Assembly: GCF_024362695.1 (NCBI RefSeq)
Contig: NC_065429.1
Coordinates: 6,513,849-6,577,848, forward strand
Direction: 5' to 3'
Origin: Pectinophora gossypiella
Lineage: Eukaryota; Arthropoda; Insecta; Lepidoptera; Gelechiidae
DNA length: 64,000 bases
Part shown: positions 1-11,215 of the stretch, in pieces
Layout: every line of letters begins with the position of its first letter
Position numbering within the stretch: the stretch's first letter is position 1
Position numbers and translations under genes: made by a program
Notes under the pieces: model-generated
Seen by the model: only the letters and a program-made list of their open reading frames with translations
The model's database searches: none
What the model was told of the DNA's origin: nothing

Positions 1-138
1 GGCTCACCTATCACGTTGGTCTGACAGAAAGCTCGGTGAGGTGTGGGTACTTATTTCATCTTGCGATGGATGTACCTCTGACTCAGGAGGGGTAGTGGGG
101 CGTGTCACCAGGTCGCAGACAACCTATCTCCGTATAGA

Positions 139-403
139 CATACATACATACATACATAATCTCACGCCTATTTCCCACCGGGGTAAGCAGAGACTATAGA
201 ATTCCATTTGCTTCGATCCTGACACACTTCTCTTGCTTCCTCCACATTCATCAATCGCTTCATACACGCACGCCGGTTTAGAGTAGATCGTATTGAACCT
301 TTTCTAAGGACATCTCCAATTTGGTCATCGTAAGTCCTTCTCGGTCTTCCTCTGCTAGCCCTACCATCAACTTTCGCTTTAAATACCGCTTTCGCAATTA
401 TAA
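139..403 (-). mobile_element. 5'-truncated RTE-like non-LTR insertion
   Basis: The 3' end is a CATA microsatellite followed by the same sequence as the 10166-10824 copy. A 9-bp target-site duplication, CCGTATAGA, flanks it at 130-138 and 404-412. Repeat K at 43430-43480 gives the empty site. Only the last part of the reverse-transcriptase ORF end is present. Confidence 0.75.
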
Positions 404-467
404 CCGTATAGAATTAGATAAAATTGCAGTGACCCATGACCCAACCTGTCACTCAGGGTCATGACAT

Positions 468-484
468 CCCCCCCCCCCCCCCCC
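468..484 (+). repeat. Homopolymer run of 17 cytosines
   Basis: An uninterrupted C run inside repeat K. It is a likely replication-slippage or assembly-length uncertainty site. Confidence 0.9.
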
Positions 485-602
485 TCCTGGTTCCGCCCAT
501 GCTCTGCCTACCCCAATTGAGGTACAATCGTGAGATGCATGCGGTTGCTTATCTGCCCAGGCATGTAACTACCAAGTGATTGTGTCATTTTTAAGTTACA
601 TA

Positions 603-748
603 CAATCACTAGCAATATAATGTACTTACCCACTTTAGGACTCTGTCGCACTAACATATTTGACATTTAGTGAGACTTACAGTTCGATTTGTCAAAAAAG
701 TTAATGTGACATGGTACCAAAGTGTATACATATTAATGCTCGTGACCG
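603..748 (+). mobile_element. MITE-E copy
   Basis: A roughly 145-bp element whose end reads TTAATGCTCGTGACCG next to TA. Its left terminal repeat is degenerate. It belongs to the same family as 31295-31436 and 43838-43980, where the TA target duplication is proven. Confidence 0.7.
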
Positions 749-820
749 TACACCATTGTTATATAAGATTCTCACCGGGTAGTGGTGGTGTTTATGTTAA
801 TGGTCGTGGCCGTACATATA

Positions 821-1047
821 CAGGGTGTTAGTGACATCGTAACGAATACTAAGAGCGATGATTCAGACCATGATTCTGAGTTGATATCAAGTAGAATTTT
901 CCGTCGCAAAATTCATGACTCTTTTAGTTTTTTTTAAATTATTTTTAACTCTATACTTTTGCGGTGGAAAATTCCACTTGATTTTGACTCAGAATTATGG
1001 CCTGAATCATCCCGCAAAGTTTTCGTTACGATGTCACTAACAGCCTG
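821..1047. mobile_element. MITE-F, palindromic TA-flanked element
   Basis: It begins CAGGGTGTTAGTGACATCG after TA and ends with the complementary arm before TA. The arms are long, near-perfect inverted repeats around an AT-rich loop, so a transcript would fold into a hairpin. Related copies lie at 8279, 31660, 31920 and 41527-41870. Confidence 0.75.
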
Positions 1048-1049
1048 TA

Positions 1050-1365
1050 TAAGCAGCCTATATACATCCCACTGCGGGGCACAGGCCGCCCCTCAACCAA
1101 CCGGAGGGGGTATGGAGCATACTCCGCCACGCTGCTCCACTGCGGGTTGGTGGTTAGAACATTTCCAAGTTGAGCCATTATATGGGCCACCAACCCATCC
1201 CCCCTTGGTACGCCGTTGGTCCCGGATACTACTTACTGATGTAAGTATGTAAACGTTACATGACTCTTGTCAGGGGCCTATATATAAAAATATAAAAATT
1301 TACCCTGACACCAGAGTTGTTGAGGTTGGTAGTCCACCTCACAACTCACGCGATAGAAGAAGAAG
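1050..1365. repeat. SINE-A tail (minus) and SINE-B tail (plus) fragments
   Basis: About 1050-1165 is the reverse complement of the SINE-A 3' tail seen at 23540-23608. About 1219-1365 matches the SINE-B 3' tail seen at 45935-46062. Neither has a tRNA-like head. Confidence 0.6.
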
Positions 1366-2540
1366 ACCACACGATGAACCATATGACGACAGGTGGTCAG
1401 CCAATCGCATTCTTAATAGTTTATCATATTGGAGTATTTAAAAATTGTATACCATAAAACACCTCTACGAGTTACATCTTCCCACCGCCCGCCATTTTAT
1501 CTTCGCCAGCATTTCTCTAAAATGGTCGTCATATTCCCGCGTTGAGACGACACGGCGCCGTTACAATATCAAATATTGGTATTCTCTCGTTGTTTGATCT
1601 ATTTGCGTTTCAAATACCACTTGCTACCTTTAGCTTTAGCTATTTGTCATGCAGAGGGTATACAAAATATACAAATCGTAGTGTATTTTGGAAAAATAGA
1701 GGTGTAGAGATGGACATGATTAGGGTAATGACAACGTCTAACGATAGAGTTTGTTTTTGTAAGGTACCTACGGAAAATAATATCAATTAAGTACTTATAC
1801 TTACTCCAAATAAGGAAAAGACCTAACATACGCATGCAAGGAGTCACAACCTTCAGGATGTATCTTGCTTTTGATATTAACAAAAGCTCACTTAAAAAGC
1901 ACCCAATTAAAAACAAAATCTCAAACGTCAAATCCACTTTAAAAATAAAAACAATGTAAAAAAAAACAAAAAGCTATATCAACAAATCAACAATTCACTT
2001 CATCTCAAGTCATGAAAGCGTATAAATTCGAATTTGTTCCTAAAAAGCACCTAATAAAAAGCATAAAATTGACGTCACGTCCGGCGGCTGCCCGACGGCG
2101 CAGAAGGCGGGAAGACGGCGCTCGTTGATTGGTGCAAATTGAATTTGGAATCAAGGAGCGGGGGCCGGGGGGTATTGTCGTGTCGGCGATCGCCGGCTGA
2201 TTGCTCGTTTGCGGTGCGACGGTGTTACAGTGGATACGACACGATAATATCACTACGTTTTCAGACCTTAAATAACATAATATCATCACCGCCGTGTCTT
2301 TAACGTAATTGTGTAATGTACGGACTTCGTCTAAACAATATATTATTATTATGTATACCTTTAGTTTTGGTTTCATACAAGGCCATTAGCGGTCGTAGTC
2401 GGGATCGTATATTACTGTGTATACTACTTATACAACTCTGCCTAGCCTACCCCTTACGGTGACTTGGCGTGATGCTATGTGTGTTCAATAAAAATACCAA
2501 CCAACCGAGAAACCCTGTCAAGTGGACGTCGCATTCCGTA
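1366..2540. other. Stretch without recognisable gene
   Basis: Several short open frames occur here, but none has a splice context, a signal sequence or a family motif that I can support. A GC-rich island of about 150 bp (roughly 2070-2225) stands out from the AT-rich surroundings and could be regulatory. Confidence 0.4.
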
Positions 2541-2546
2541 GCAATT

Positions 2547-2633
2547 AGGGTGTTAGTGACATCGTAACGAAAACCTTTAGAGATGATTCGGGCTATGATT
2601 CTGAGTTGATATCAAGTGGATTTTTCCGTCACG
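2547..2633 (+). mobile_element. MITE-F fragment (one arm)
   Basis: Only the left arm of MITE-F is present, starting near GGGTGTTAGTGACATCG. A matching single-arm piece of the opposite arm lies at about 3075-3130. Confidence 0.6.
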
Positions 2634-2674
2634 AGACTGCAGACGACTGTAGACTATTAGATGTTATCCTCTAT

Positions 2675-2767
2675 TCAAATTCAAATTCGAAAATATCTTT
2701 ATTCACTACGTAACATAGTTACACTTTGAATCGTCAATTTTTACATAACGAACGTCTCATCTGCCTT
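2675..2767 (-). mobile_element. D2 retroposon 3' fragment
   Basis: The reverse complement of the D2 tail ending in repeated TTTGAA units. Longer copies are at 7785-7965 and 41970-42141. Confidence 0.65.
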
Positions 2768-3324
2768 TTATTAATTTTTATTTATTTATTTAAAAGGTAA
2801 ACACAACAGGTAACAATCATGGCATGCGAAAATAAAAGGTTACAGATGTGGGTAATAACTAGATTGAAACCCAAAACGTGTATACACGGCATGGTTAGGA
2901 AATTTTGTAACGTGAGGTTAGTTGCAGTTAAATGCTAAAAAGTGGTTAATTACTACATAACAACAAAATAAAACAAGGAAAAAAAAAGTGAAAAGAAACG
3001 CATAAAACTACTGCAAGCTATTATTTAGAATTATGATTGTTAACTGTTGTGCTCGTCTTTTAAATACATAAATAAACTCAGAATCATGGTCTGAATCACC
3101 CCCCTTAGTATTCGTTACGATGTCACTATAACATAATGTATTGTACATCAACGTCGTATCCACACAAAACCATCGTGCTGCCGGCATTGTGAACAAACGA
3201 CTGCAATGTGAAACGTTCAGTGTTCACGCCGCAAGCACTGCTATACTAATACATTATACTTACTTGTAGTTACTGTGACACTGCCATAATCAGCAACACT
3301 ATAGTCAGTAGTACTAAATGCAGC

Positions 3325-3500
3325 ACACTAGCGGGAGGTTTTCTGGCCACGTCTTTCCCTCAGCGTTACAGATTCCGATGTGGTAGTAGTTTTACAGCTA
3401 GTTACATAATATGTAAGTAATTTAATTTTTTGACGTTCAAAAAGCGCTAACTTTGTAGCCAATTTTGAAAAATAAATATTTTTGATATTTTTTTTTTGCT
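3325..3500 (+). mobile_element. D1 retroposon 3' fragment
   Basis: It shares the block starting GGGAGGTTTTCTGGCCACG and the terminal AAATATTTTTGA tail with copies at 8560-8770, 22594-22800 (minus) and 61575-62145. D1 and D2 look like sister 3' ends, both carrying a GGGCCCTGTGC block. Confidence 0.65.
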
Positions 3501-3532
3501 AAAAACTAAAAAGGCCACATTAAAGTCATCGT

Positions 3533-3672
3533 CATCATCATTATTCCGTTTTTCACAGGATCTGCTTACCTTACCTGAAGATTTGACAGGTCCGGTTTTT
3601 TACAGAAGCGACTGCCTGTCTGATCTTCCAACCCGCGAAGGGAAAACCATCCTAATACGGTTTAGGTAAAAA
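3533..3672 (-). mobile_element. SINE-C 3' fragment
   Basis: The reverse complement of the 3' half of a tRNA-type SINE. It has a CATCAT tail, then a segment containing TTTTTCACAGGATCTGC. The tRNA-like head is missing. Confidence 0.65.
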
Positions 3673-3749
3673 AGTCTACATTGCAGTAATTCATCTAAAA
3701 AAGGTATTGAAAAGTATTAAAGCAACCTGCCTACCTGCTTAGATGAATG

Positions 3750-4650
3750 AGGAACTGTCCAGACTCCGTTCTATAAAAACAATTTAGATGGCGCTGTACA
3801 GATTTTTCTTCGTTTAACCTTCTAATTTTATGGATAACAGACATCCGTCCGGCCAAGTAGTTAATGCCATCTGCGGCAAATCTACAATAAGTCACGTCAA
3901 AAAAAAAACATACCTATGCATCTTTTTATCTTTGTTTTTGGGTATAAATGAAGACCCTTTTTATTTCACTCAGGCATAATTACATCTTCCATCCATTATT
4001 ATTCTGATCAAAGTAAAGAGAAGCAATATAGGTAGCAACATAATTCTGTAAATACATAATGTAATCCAAATATCAAGTAACAATTATTTTCATGTAATAA
4101 TAATATGCTTCTGATTACTCGTTCCAAGAAAACACTGTAATTGGGTGACTTTATCGACTATTTATTAATTTCCATCGTAATTCTTTCCACAACCAACGTC
4201 TCCTAGCAAAGTCGGGGAACCAATCCAACCCCGTTCTTCATTTGTTTTTCTCGCCGCGTAATTTTCACTTCCGTTCCCGCCTTTTCTATTTTTACTTACT
4301 TTTTAAATTAATTAATTAGTTGTATAACAATTACAATTATAAATAATTTATATTAATTCTATTTAATAATATTGTAAATCATTAAAATACTTTTTTATAT
4401 GCCCATTTGCTTGAACGATAAAAGTGCAGGTAAATTAATAGTCCATATAAATTCCATCGTTTCGCAACTTTTAACTTTAATCTAGTTAATATTCATGTTA
4501 GATATTGAGATATCTATTTGCAGATAATTCAACTTCTTTTAAAATATGAGTGATCATGACACTCGTGATGAGAAAATAGGTAATTATTACGTTAAAGATG
4601 TACAACGCCATCTATATCGTTTTTGGTGAACGAAGCCTGGAAAGTCCCCC
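3750..4650 (-). mobile_element. Element I, P-element-like remnant with THAP start
   Basis: The terminal inverted repeats pair a left GACTCCGTTC region with a right GAACGAAGCCTGGAAAG region; internal to the left repeat is an AGATGGCGC motif. On the minus strand near 3941-4005 is a remnant of a reading frame that elsewhere (53540-53660) encodes the start of a THAP zinc finger. Degenerate, with extra sequence inserted. Confidence 0.5.
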
Positions 4651-5399
4651 ATTGCTTCAAGGTAGCCCACCCTAGAAACTAAATCGCGTTTTCTTGAAAA
4701 AATATTAAGAAGAATTATTTATTGTATCTGTGGTTAGTTTAGATGGACAGCTGTTCCCGCCAAACAAAATCCCAATGCCCATCTTTTTCCCAGTCCAGAG
4801 AAACATCCGAGCCCGACACCAAAATTATACCGATCATCTCAACACTTTTCAGAAAGAAAACGACTTAATTTAATTAAGAGAAATAAGAGATAATAATCAT
4901 AATTGTATTAATAACAAGAGAACGATAATTATGGAAATAACAACATAAAACAAAAAGCAATTCGCAAACATCCCGCCATTGCCATTACAGCGTAACCTAT
5001 AAATAATATATATTCTTCCCGCGCAATCGGCAAAGGGAACTGCCCACTCAGCCTAACAAATTGGCCAAAAAATGTTTATGATACATTTACCAAATTAAGG
5101 AGGATGTTACGCGAAGAATATGCTGTCATGTAAATAGATAAAATGCTTTTGGAGATAAAGGAAGGGATTTAGGTATCTTATATTATACCCAAACCATACA
5201 AACATGTAAGAAAGTGACATAACTTTGTACAAAATAAAGTTATAGATCGCTAGGTAAACAAATTCCATTGTTGGTAGAGCTGCTAAAATGAGGCTTGTAG
5301 AGTGTGACGTGATTATTTTCTATGATAGTAAAAAAACGTAATTCGTACACATATATAACACAATATTTAAGCTTAACAAGTCTCAAGATTAATATATCC

Positions 5400-5500
5400 A
5401 TCGTAAGATGAACTAGGTAGCCAAACCTCACCGAGCTTTCTGTTAAACCAACGTGATAGGTGGTAAGCCGTATCACTGTCTATAACGATCGAGCCTACTG
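5400..5500 (-). repeat. Repeat K fragment
   Basis: The reverse complement of the opening segment of repeat K (1-95 and 62649-62790). Confidence 0.55.
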
Positions 5501-5739
5501 TGTTAGTGCGTTTGGTAGCATATCCATTAAACGAAGATAATGCAGCACTCTTTTAAAAATAAACTCTAGATACTAATAAATAAAAAAGTCATGAAAACCA
5601 CATCTCAAAGAACCAACCAGTCTGTTAAACAAAATCGTCCATTTACTCTACGGTAATGGCTCTGAAGAAATGTGTGTAATTTAGATAAAAGCCGGCAAAA
5701 AGCGTCCGAAAGAGATCGTAATAGTAAAGTAGCAATAAA

Positions 5740-5815
5740 TTACATACAGCGCCATCTAGCGGGCGGTGGCTCATGTTATATGCATAAACTGGGTACTAGA
5801 TGGCGCTAGTAGTGA
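5740..5815. promoter_or_regulatory. Inverted pair of AGATGGCGC motifs
   Basis: Two facing copies of the AGATGGCGC core lie about 45 bp apart. The core resembles part of the CTCF recognition sequence, but it is also common in element I ends, so a regulatory role is only a possibility. Confidence 0.25.
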
Positions 5816-5997
5816 TTTAATTTTGCAGTTTAGTAGACCCTTTGTCGGATTAATGTGGGTAAGGGTTCTGTGAATTGCTACGAACAGCGAAACAGTGTGT
5901 AGTAATTAGAAGATACGATCTTTTATTCAGTATTCAATATTTATTTTAACTTCTCCATTTTTTATGGGAGATATATCAGCTATCCCCCCGGTTGATT

Positions 5998-6308
5998 CTT
6001 CTTCTATCGTGTGGGTTGTGAGATGGAGTACCAACCCCATCAACCCTGGTGTCAGGGTTACTATTGAGCCGCCAAAGGCCCCTGACTACTTACTTACTCA
6101 CATCAGTAAGTAGTAACCGGGACCAAAGGCTTAACGTGCCTTCCGAAGCACGGATCATCTTACTTTCGGACAATCAGGTGATCAGCCTGTAATGTCCTAA
6201 CCAAACTAGGGGCCACAAAGTCATCTTTGTGATATGTCCCCACCGGGAATCGAACCCAGGACCTCCGGATCATGAGCCCAACGCTCAACCACTGGACCAC
6301 GGGAGTCG
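5998..6308 (-). mobile_element. SINE-B, near full length
   Basis: In reverse complement it has a tRNA-derived head with A-box (GTGGTCCAGTGGTTGAGCG) and B-box (GGTTCGATTCC) promoter elements. A conserved middle block (GTGCTTCGGAAGGCACG) follows, then a tail ending in CACACGATAGAAGAA. Confidence 0.8.
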
Positions 6309-6500
6309 TTCCAAATCCGGTTGATTGAGGGGAGGTCTGTGCCCAGCAGTGGGACGTATATAGGCTGTTTATGTTAAATAAGTAGACCGGAAGCGGGTTG
6401 GAAGGTCAGACAGGCAGTCGCTTCTGTAAAAAACTGGTGTCAAATCTTCAGGTTAGGTAAGCGGACCTTGTGAAAAACGGGGAAGATGATGATGATGATG
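6309..6500 (+). repeat. SINE-A tail joined to SINE-C 3' part
   Basis: About 6309-6378 is the last part of SINE-A. About 6385-6500 is the SINE-C 3' half with its GATGATGATG tail. The junction looks like a chain of independent insertions. Confidence 0.6.
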
Positions 6501-7784
6501 AAATAAGTAGAACGGAATATATACTTAATTTTTTTATTTTTATTTTAATGTTCTTAAAAACTAAATAATAAAGTATCTAATGGCGCCCATTTTAGCAGAC
6601 GTGAATTTTATTATGGAACATTTTAATATTATCTGAAAATAAAATAAATCGATTTGAAAACTAGAAATAAAATAGAGTACCTAATATTAAAAAGGGACGC
6701 CAATATATTTTTTTATTCAAGTACATAAAGTTCTATTAATATCTACAAAATTATTATTTATTTACAACTTAAAAAACAAAATAATATACAATATGTCAAA
6801 CAACGAAGACGAAGCCTGTGGTGGATTTACATTGTGTTTTTTATTATTATTATTTCTGAATAAATTACCCCCTTTATATGTCAAATTATATTAATACATA
6901 TAAACAACAAGACAGAAAATACATAGGTACATACTTAAAATAAAATTAAACAAAAATAAAATTAAGTTTAGTCCGCTAGAATCGCTACCATTGAAATACT
7001 AAACAACTAAATAGACTATTTCATTTTGTACAACGATCAAAGGTCAGAAACAAACTGGATTTCATCATTATGAGGCATTCGTGTAAAAGGAAGTGTCGTG
7101 TGTGGCCTTTTTAACCCCCCCAGTAAACGATCAATAGCAAATATAAAATTATTTTCTTTTTGTTTTGGTTTTCCCCGAAGGGTAAGGCAAAGGGAACTAT
7201 GCCCATACAGCCATGTCTTACGTATTTTTTTTCTTGATGATTGATGAAATGATGAAAGATAATGATGATGAAACCTAAGCCCCCACCCTTGGAGTAGACT
7301 CCTACTCTGAACCCCAAACGAATTAACTCAAAAGTCCGCATAAACTTTCGAGTTATGAAGCGGTTTCCTGCCACGAAGCGAAAATAGGCAGATACACTTT
7401 GTTTATTGAATACTCCGATATAATAACACTCGCGAATGTCTTCCGACTAACTTAATGCGATCATTAACCACAAAACACCACTTCGTATTAATTATTTAGA
7501 TTATTCAATGAAGAAAGCAACTGTCCCGTTCCCGTTTCCCGCCAAAAAGCCAAATATAAAATTAACTTGTACTTGTAGATTCCCATTGACATTCAGAATT
7601 TGCCTTTCAACTGTTTTAAGACAGTAGTTAAACAAAAACTTTACAAAAAAGGTTATTATAAAGTTAGTGATTATTTAGAAGATATGAATGCATGGGATTA
7701 ACTGTCTGAGAACTAATATTAGGCAGCTAAATTACTCAATTGTATACCAATATTTTATGTTTATTTTTATTTTTTTAAAGAACG
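6501..7784. other. AT-rich stretch without recognisable gene
   Basis: No exon is supportable. A minus-strand open frame at 7111-7374 has no family resemblance I recognise. Confidence 0.4.
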
Positions 7785-7965
7785 TCTAGGGCCCTGTGCC
7801 GAGGTTTTTCTTGCAGCTTCTTTTCCCCGGCTGTACAGGTTGTGAGAAGCTGCAGTAGTTTTAGGCGGATGAGACGTTCGTTATGTAAAAATTGACGATT
7901 CAAAGTGTAACTATGTTACCTACTGAATAAAGACATTTTTGAATTTGAATTGAATTGGAATTTAA
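7785..7965 (+). mobile_element. D2 retroposon 3' end
   Basis: It runs from the GGGCCCTGTGCCGAGG block to the tail GACATTTTTGAATTTGAAT. It lies antisense to the small peptide gene, and its tail is about 20-35 bp beyond that gene's stop codon, so the peptide mRNA probably reads through it into the AATAAA motifs near 7760. Confidence 0.7.
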
Positions 7966-7982
7966 CAAATTAATTTATCATT

Positions 7983-8144
7983 TCAGTTGTAATATCTATC
8001 CTTGTTAACGCAAGTTTTGAAGATGGCGACATATTCGTAGTTTGGTGGGCATCTCGATTGGAACTCCTGCGCTTTAGCTCCTGTGCCGATGATGATGAAG
8101 AACATCGCTATGATCATCATTACGGTGAAGAAGTAGTTCTTCAT
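7983..8144 (-). CDS. Small secreted peptide precursor (53 aa), family not recognised
   Basis: The reading frame runs from ATG (complement of 8142-8144) to TGA (complement of 7983-7985). Residues 1-25 form a classic signal peptide: MKNY, a long hydrophobic core rich in Met, Ile and Phe, and a cleavage-type GTGAKA. The predicted mature part is about 28 residues with only two cysteines, in the loop CPPNYEYVAIFKTC, ending DRYYN. The start is supported by a strong acceptor (long pyrimidine tract then TTTACAG) ending at 8153, 8 nt before the ATG. A matching non-coding first exon with its own TATA box lies at 11702-11770, leaving a 3.5-kb intron. A single cysteine loop in a very short secreted product recalls insect cytokine-like peptides such as the ENF/GBP group, but spacing and residues differ and no propeptide is present. 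Extracellular location is inferred; function is unknown. Confidence 0.7.
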   Translation of the reverse strand: MKNYFFTVMMIIAMFFIIIGTGAKAQEFQSRCPPNYEYVAIFKTCVNKDRYYN

Positions 8145-8278
8145 TTTGTAAGCTGTAAAGAAGAAAAAAATATTAAAGTCGGTATTTTTTCAGATTTTTT
8201 TTTTTCAGGCTTGGGCAAGTAGCTATTTAGTTCATCGGAAGACGCTGTCAGAAAAATATAAAAAAATATATTAATATA

Positions 8279-8485
8279 CAGGGTATTAGTGAGTTTTATG
8301 AGTGATTCAGACCATGATTCTGAGTTGATATCAAGTGGAATTTTCTGTGGCAAAAGTGACAACTGAAAATAAGTAAATATAAAAACTCTCATGAATTTTC
8401 CGAGAGAAAATTCCTCTTGTTATCAACTCAGAATCATGTTCTGAATCGTCCTCTTCAGTATTCATAACGGTGTCACTGAAACCCA
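8279..8485. mobile_element. MITE-F copy in the peptide-gene intron
   Basis: It starts CAGGGTATTAGTGAG after TA and has the mirrored arm ending near GTGTCACTGAAACCC. The arms are more diverged than in the 31.7-kb copies. Confidence 0.65.
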
Positions 8486-8559
8486 TACGTACTTGTATGG
8501 CTACCAGTGTATACTTGTATGGGGTGTGAGTGAAAAGGTATATGAAAAGAAAACAAAGG

Positions 8560-8770
8560 AAAACATGAAACAGTAGGACTAGGGCCCTGTGCTGGGAGGT
8601 TTTCTGGCCACGTCTTTCCCTCAGCGTTACAGATTCCGATGTGGTAGTAGTTTTACAGCTAGTTACATAATATGTAATTTAATTATGTTTGACGTTCAAA
8701 AAGCGCTAACTTTGTAAGCCAATTTTGAAAAATAAATATTTTTGAATTTTTTTTTTTTTAATTTTAAAAA
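8560..8770 (+). mobile_element. D1 retroposon 3' end
   Basis: One of the longest D1 pieces here, from about the AACATGAAACAGTAGG motif through GGGCCCTGTGC to a poly-T tail after TTTTTGAA. Confidence 0.7.
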
Positions 8771-8829
8771 ATGTTTTTTTAGATGAATTACTTCGTTGTG
8801 CCCATTTTAGCGCCCCAGATTTTTTTTTT

Positions 8830-9060
8830 TTTATTAGGTTTACCAACAGTACATTATGTATAGAATGTTGCTACCTATATTGCTTCACTTTATTTTGATT
8901 AGAATAATAGGTGGAAGATGTAATAATGCCTGGGTGTAATAACAAGTGTGTCATCATTTATACCCAAAGACAAAGATAAAAGATGCATATTATGTCTACT
9001 ATCCATATTAAATTAGAAAGTTAAACGAAGGCAACTTTGGACAGCCCTATCTATTTTTTT
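8830..9060 (+). mobile_element. Element I fragment with THAP-start remnant
   Basis: It contains GGAAGATGTAATAATGCC, the counterpart of the intact-looking start at 53553, followed by the tail part with TTAAACGAAGGCAAC. The reading frame is broken. Confidence 0.5.
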
Positions 9061-9149
9061 TTTTTTTTGGAACATGATTGTGGATTATATTTTATTATTT
9101 TGGATTATATGACCTTACAACAGATGGTCATTCAGTCTCAGTCATATAC

Positions 9150-9290
9150 CTATGATTTATTCGAATGACCTATTCGAATGCTATATTATAATTAATTAAA
9201 TATTCGAATTATTAATTTGTAGGCAAGAGCTATTCGAATTATTGGAATTAAAAACCACGTATGAAGTCATTCGAATCATTCGAGTCGACA
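9150..9290. repeat. Cluster of ATTCGAAT palindromes
   Basis: Six ATTCGAA cores occur within about 140 bp (near 9158, 9172, 9203, 9230 and twice near 9268). The spacing is irregular, so it is not a simple tandem repeat. Confidence 0.5.
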
Positions 9291-9526
9291 TAAGTGTGTT
9301 ATCTACTAAAATATTCTCGATAATTCGTCAATAAACTTAAAAATACTTGAAATAATTGCATATTTATAATATCACCGCTTCAAAACAGGTTTTTCTACTT
9401 ATATTAACTTTAAATTGTCATGTTTACTAACATTCTAACAGGTATGCGTCAATATTAGGTCCGGCAGTGTTACGAAACATCAATTGCGCCTGCGGCACGG
9501 ATTTCCGCGACATGTTCAAATCAAAT

Positions 9527-9690
9527 CAAATAACTTTATTGCACACAACATACAAAACAAATTTCCACAAATGATGATAGATATAGTACAATCTGGCGGC
9601 CTTATTGCTAAGCAGCAATTTCTTCCAGGCAACCAGTGGAAAGGAAACATTATTACAATTTGGTGCGGGACAGTGCAACATCTTGTATAA
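9527..9690 (-). mobile_element. Repeat T, retroposon 3' end
   Basis: The reverse complement of a family ending TGTGCAATAAAGT and containing AATAAGGCCGCC. Other copies are at 16026-16140, 23868-24050, 24345-24440, 39255-39385 and about 46190-46290. The AATAAA supplies a polyadenylation signal. Confidence 0.6.
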
Positions 9691-9879
9691 AATAATAAAT
9701 ACTATAAATAAAAAACAAATAAAAAGAATAAAAGGAAAATAAATAAATAAAAATAAAATAGAAATATATAAATACATACATACATATACCCATTTATATC
9801 AGAAGTATACATTACAATTAAATATGACACTACATATAGATATGACAATAGTTTCCTGTAACTACTAAAGGATAAAATA

Positions 9880-10165
9880 CGTTATATTAATATCCACACA
9901 GCGACTCGTAATGAGCACGTAACAGATTTTGGTCAAAGCCCACGATATAATTCGCCGGAAGTCGCACACATAATCACTAATAATAATAATAAAACTACAG
10001 GGTGCACTCCCATAGTGCATACAGGGATAATCGCCGGTTGGTGTCACACCACATTTAGATTAAATTGTCTTAAGGGGCCTACGTGTTGGCTTCGGCCCCA
10101 CGCACGCCTTCCAAAAGTCCGGGACTCCATAGGCCCGAGATATGGAAATGACAAACTACAAAACA
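9880..10165. repeat. Repeat R, target of the RTE insertion
   Basis: The segment with CCAAAAGTCCGGGACTCC recurs, diverged, at about 31590-31650. It carries the left copy of the RTE target duplication. Confidence 0.4.
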
Positions 10166-10824
10166 TACATACATGCATACATACATAAACTCACGCCTAT
10201 TTCCCACCGGGGTAAGCAGAGACTATAGAATTCCATTTGCTTCGATCCTGACACACTTCTCTTGCTTCCTCCACATTCATCAATCGCTTCATACACGCAC
10301 GCCGGTTCAGAGTAGATCGTATTGAACCTTTTCTAAGGACATCTCCAATTTGGTCATCGTAAGTCCTTCTCGGTCTTCCTCTGCCAGCCCTACCATCAAC
10401 TTTCGCTTTATACACCGCTTTTGCAATCCTATTATCCTTCATCCGCTCTACGTGTCCAAACCAACCTAACATTCCCTTCTCAATCCTAGTCACTATATCG
10501 TCTTTTACACCACATCTCTGTCTTATCACACTGTTTCTCACTCTATCACTCAACTTCACACCGCAGATGCTACGCAAAGACCTCATTTCTACGGCATTGA
10601 TCCTACTTTCATGCTTCTTCTGCCATACCCAACATTCACTACCGTACTTCAGCGTAGGGACAAGCACTGCATTGTGAACAGCCATCCTCGCATCTTGCGA
10701 GATACATTGGCTACTAACAACTGCGTGCATTGCCCCATTCACTGAATTACCCAATCTCACTCTCCTTTCTATATCTTCATCACATTTACCATCCCTTGTA
10801 AACATAGTACCCAAATACACTACA
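10166..10824 (-). mobile_element. 5'-truncated RTE-like non-LTR retrotransposon with RT C-terminus
   Basis: On the minus strand the frame ending at 10197 encodes about 200 residues of the C-terminal part of a non-LTR reverse transcriptase. Motifs include YLGTMFTRDGKCDEDIERRV, LVPTLKYGSECWVW, GWFGHVERM and GRGRPRRTYDDQIG, ending with the typical CMKRLMNVEEAREVC region. The finger and palm with the catalytic aspartates are absent because of 5' truncation. The 3' end is a CATA microsatellite. A 13-bp target-site duplication, AAACTACAAAACA, lies at 10153-10165 and 10825-10837. The frame is still open, so the copy is fairly young, but it cannot be functional. Confidence 0.85.
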
Positions 10825-10907
10825 AAACTACAAAACAATACTTAATAGAGTAAATATGAAAACTCATACGTTACCTTACGAGGGTTAAAAAGGCCACATT
10901 AAATCAA

Positions 10908-11215
10908 TAGGCTAGTTTCCAACTAGTCAAACCAGTTACTTTTTATAAAACGTCAAAATACGAAATTACTATTATTGAATTTGTATGAAAACACACACTG
11001 TGACGTCATAGAAAAACGTGATAAAATGTCGCACTTATTATTACGTTTTTCTTGACTCAAATTCACAAATAAGTTTTAAATATAAAAAAAAATATTTTCG
11101 TTGTTTTAGATCTGTCTTTATTTAGTAGTCAGAATTTCATAATTTATTTCAAACTTAGTACACGACTCAATTCATATACCTAAAAAAACTATTTCTTATG
11201 CAATTTGACATTTGC
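10908..11215 (+). mobile_element. Repeat H
   Basis: It begins near TTTCCAACTAGTCAAACCAG and continues through a CTGTGACGTCATAG block to AGATCTGTCTTTATTTAG. Copies are at 18000-18140 (minus), 46826-47095, 52046-52320, 58840-59045 (minus) and 60070-60165 (minus). It appears to sit inside a short palindromic repeat V, whose ends are near 10885 and 11270. Confidence 0.55.

Larger units (their letters stand above)
1..540 (+). repeat. Interspersed repeat K, split by an RTE insertion
   Basis: The repeat opens with a segment shared with 5400-5500 (minus), 43504-44010 (plus) and 62649-62800 (minus). It is interrupted at 139-403. The half after the break matches 43400-43480 in reverse complement, which supplies the uninterrupted arrangement. 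Class unknown. Confidence 0.6.
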
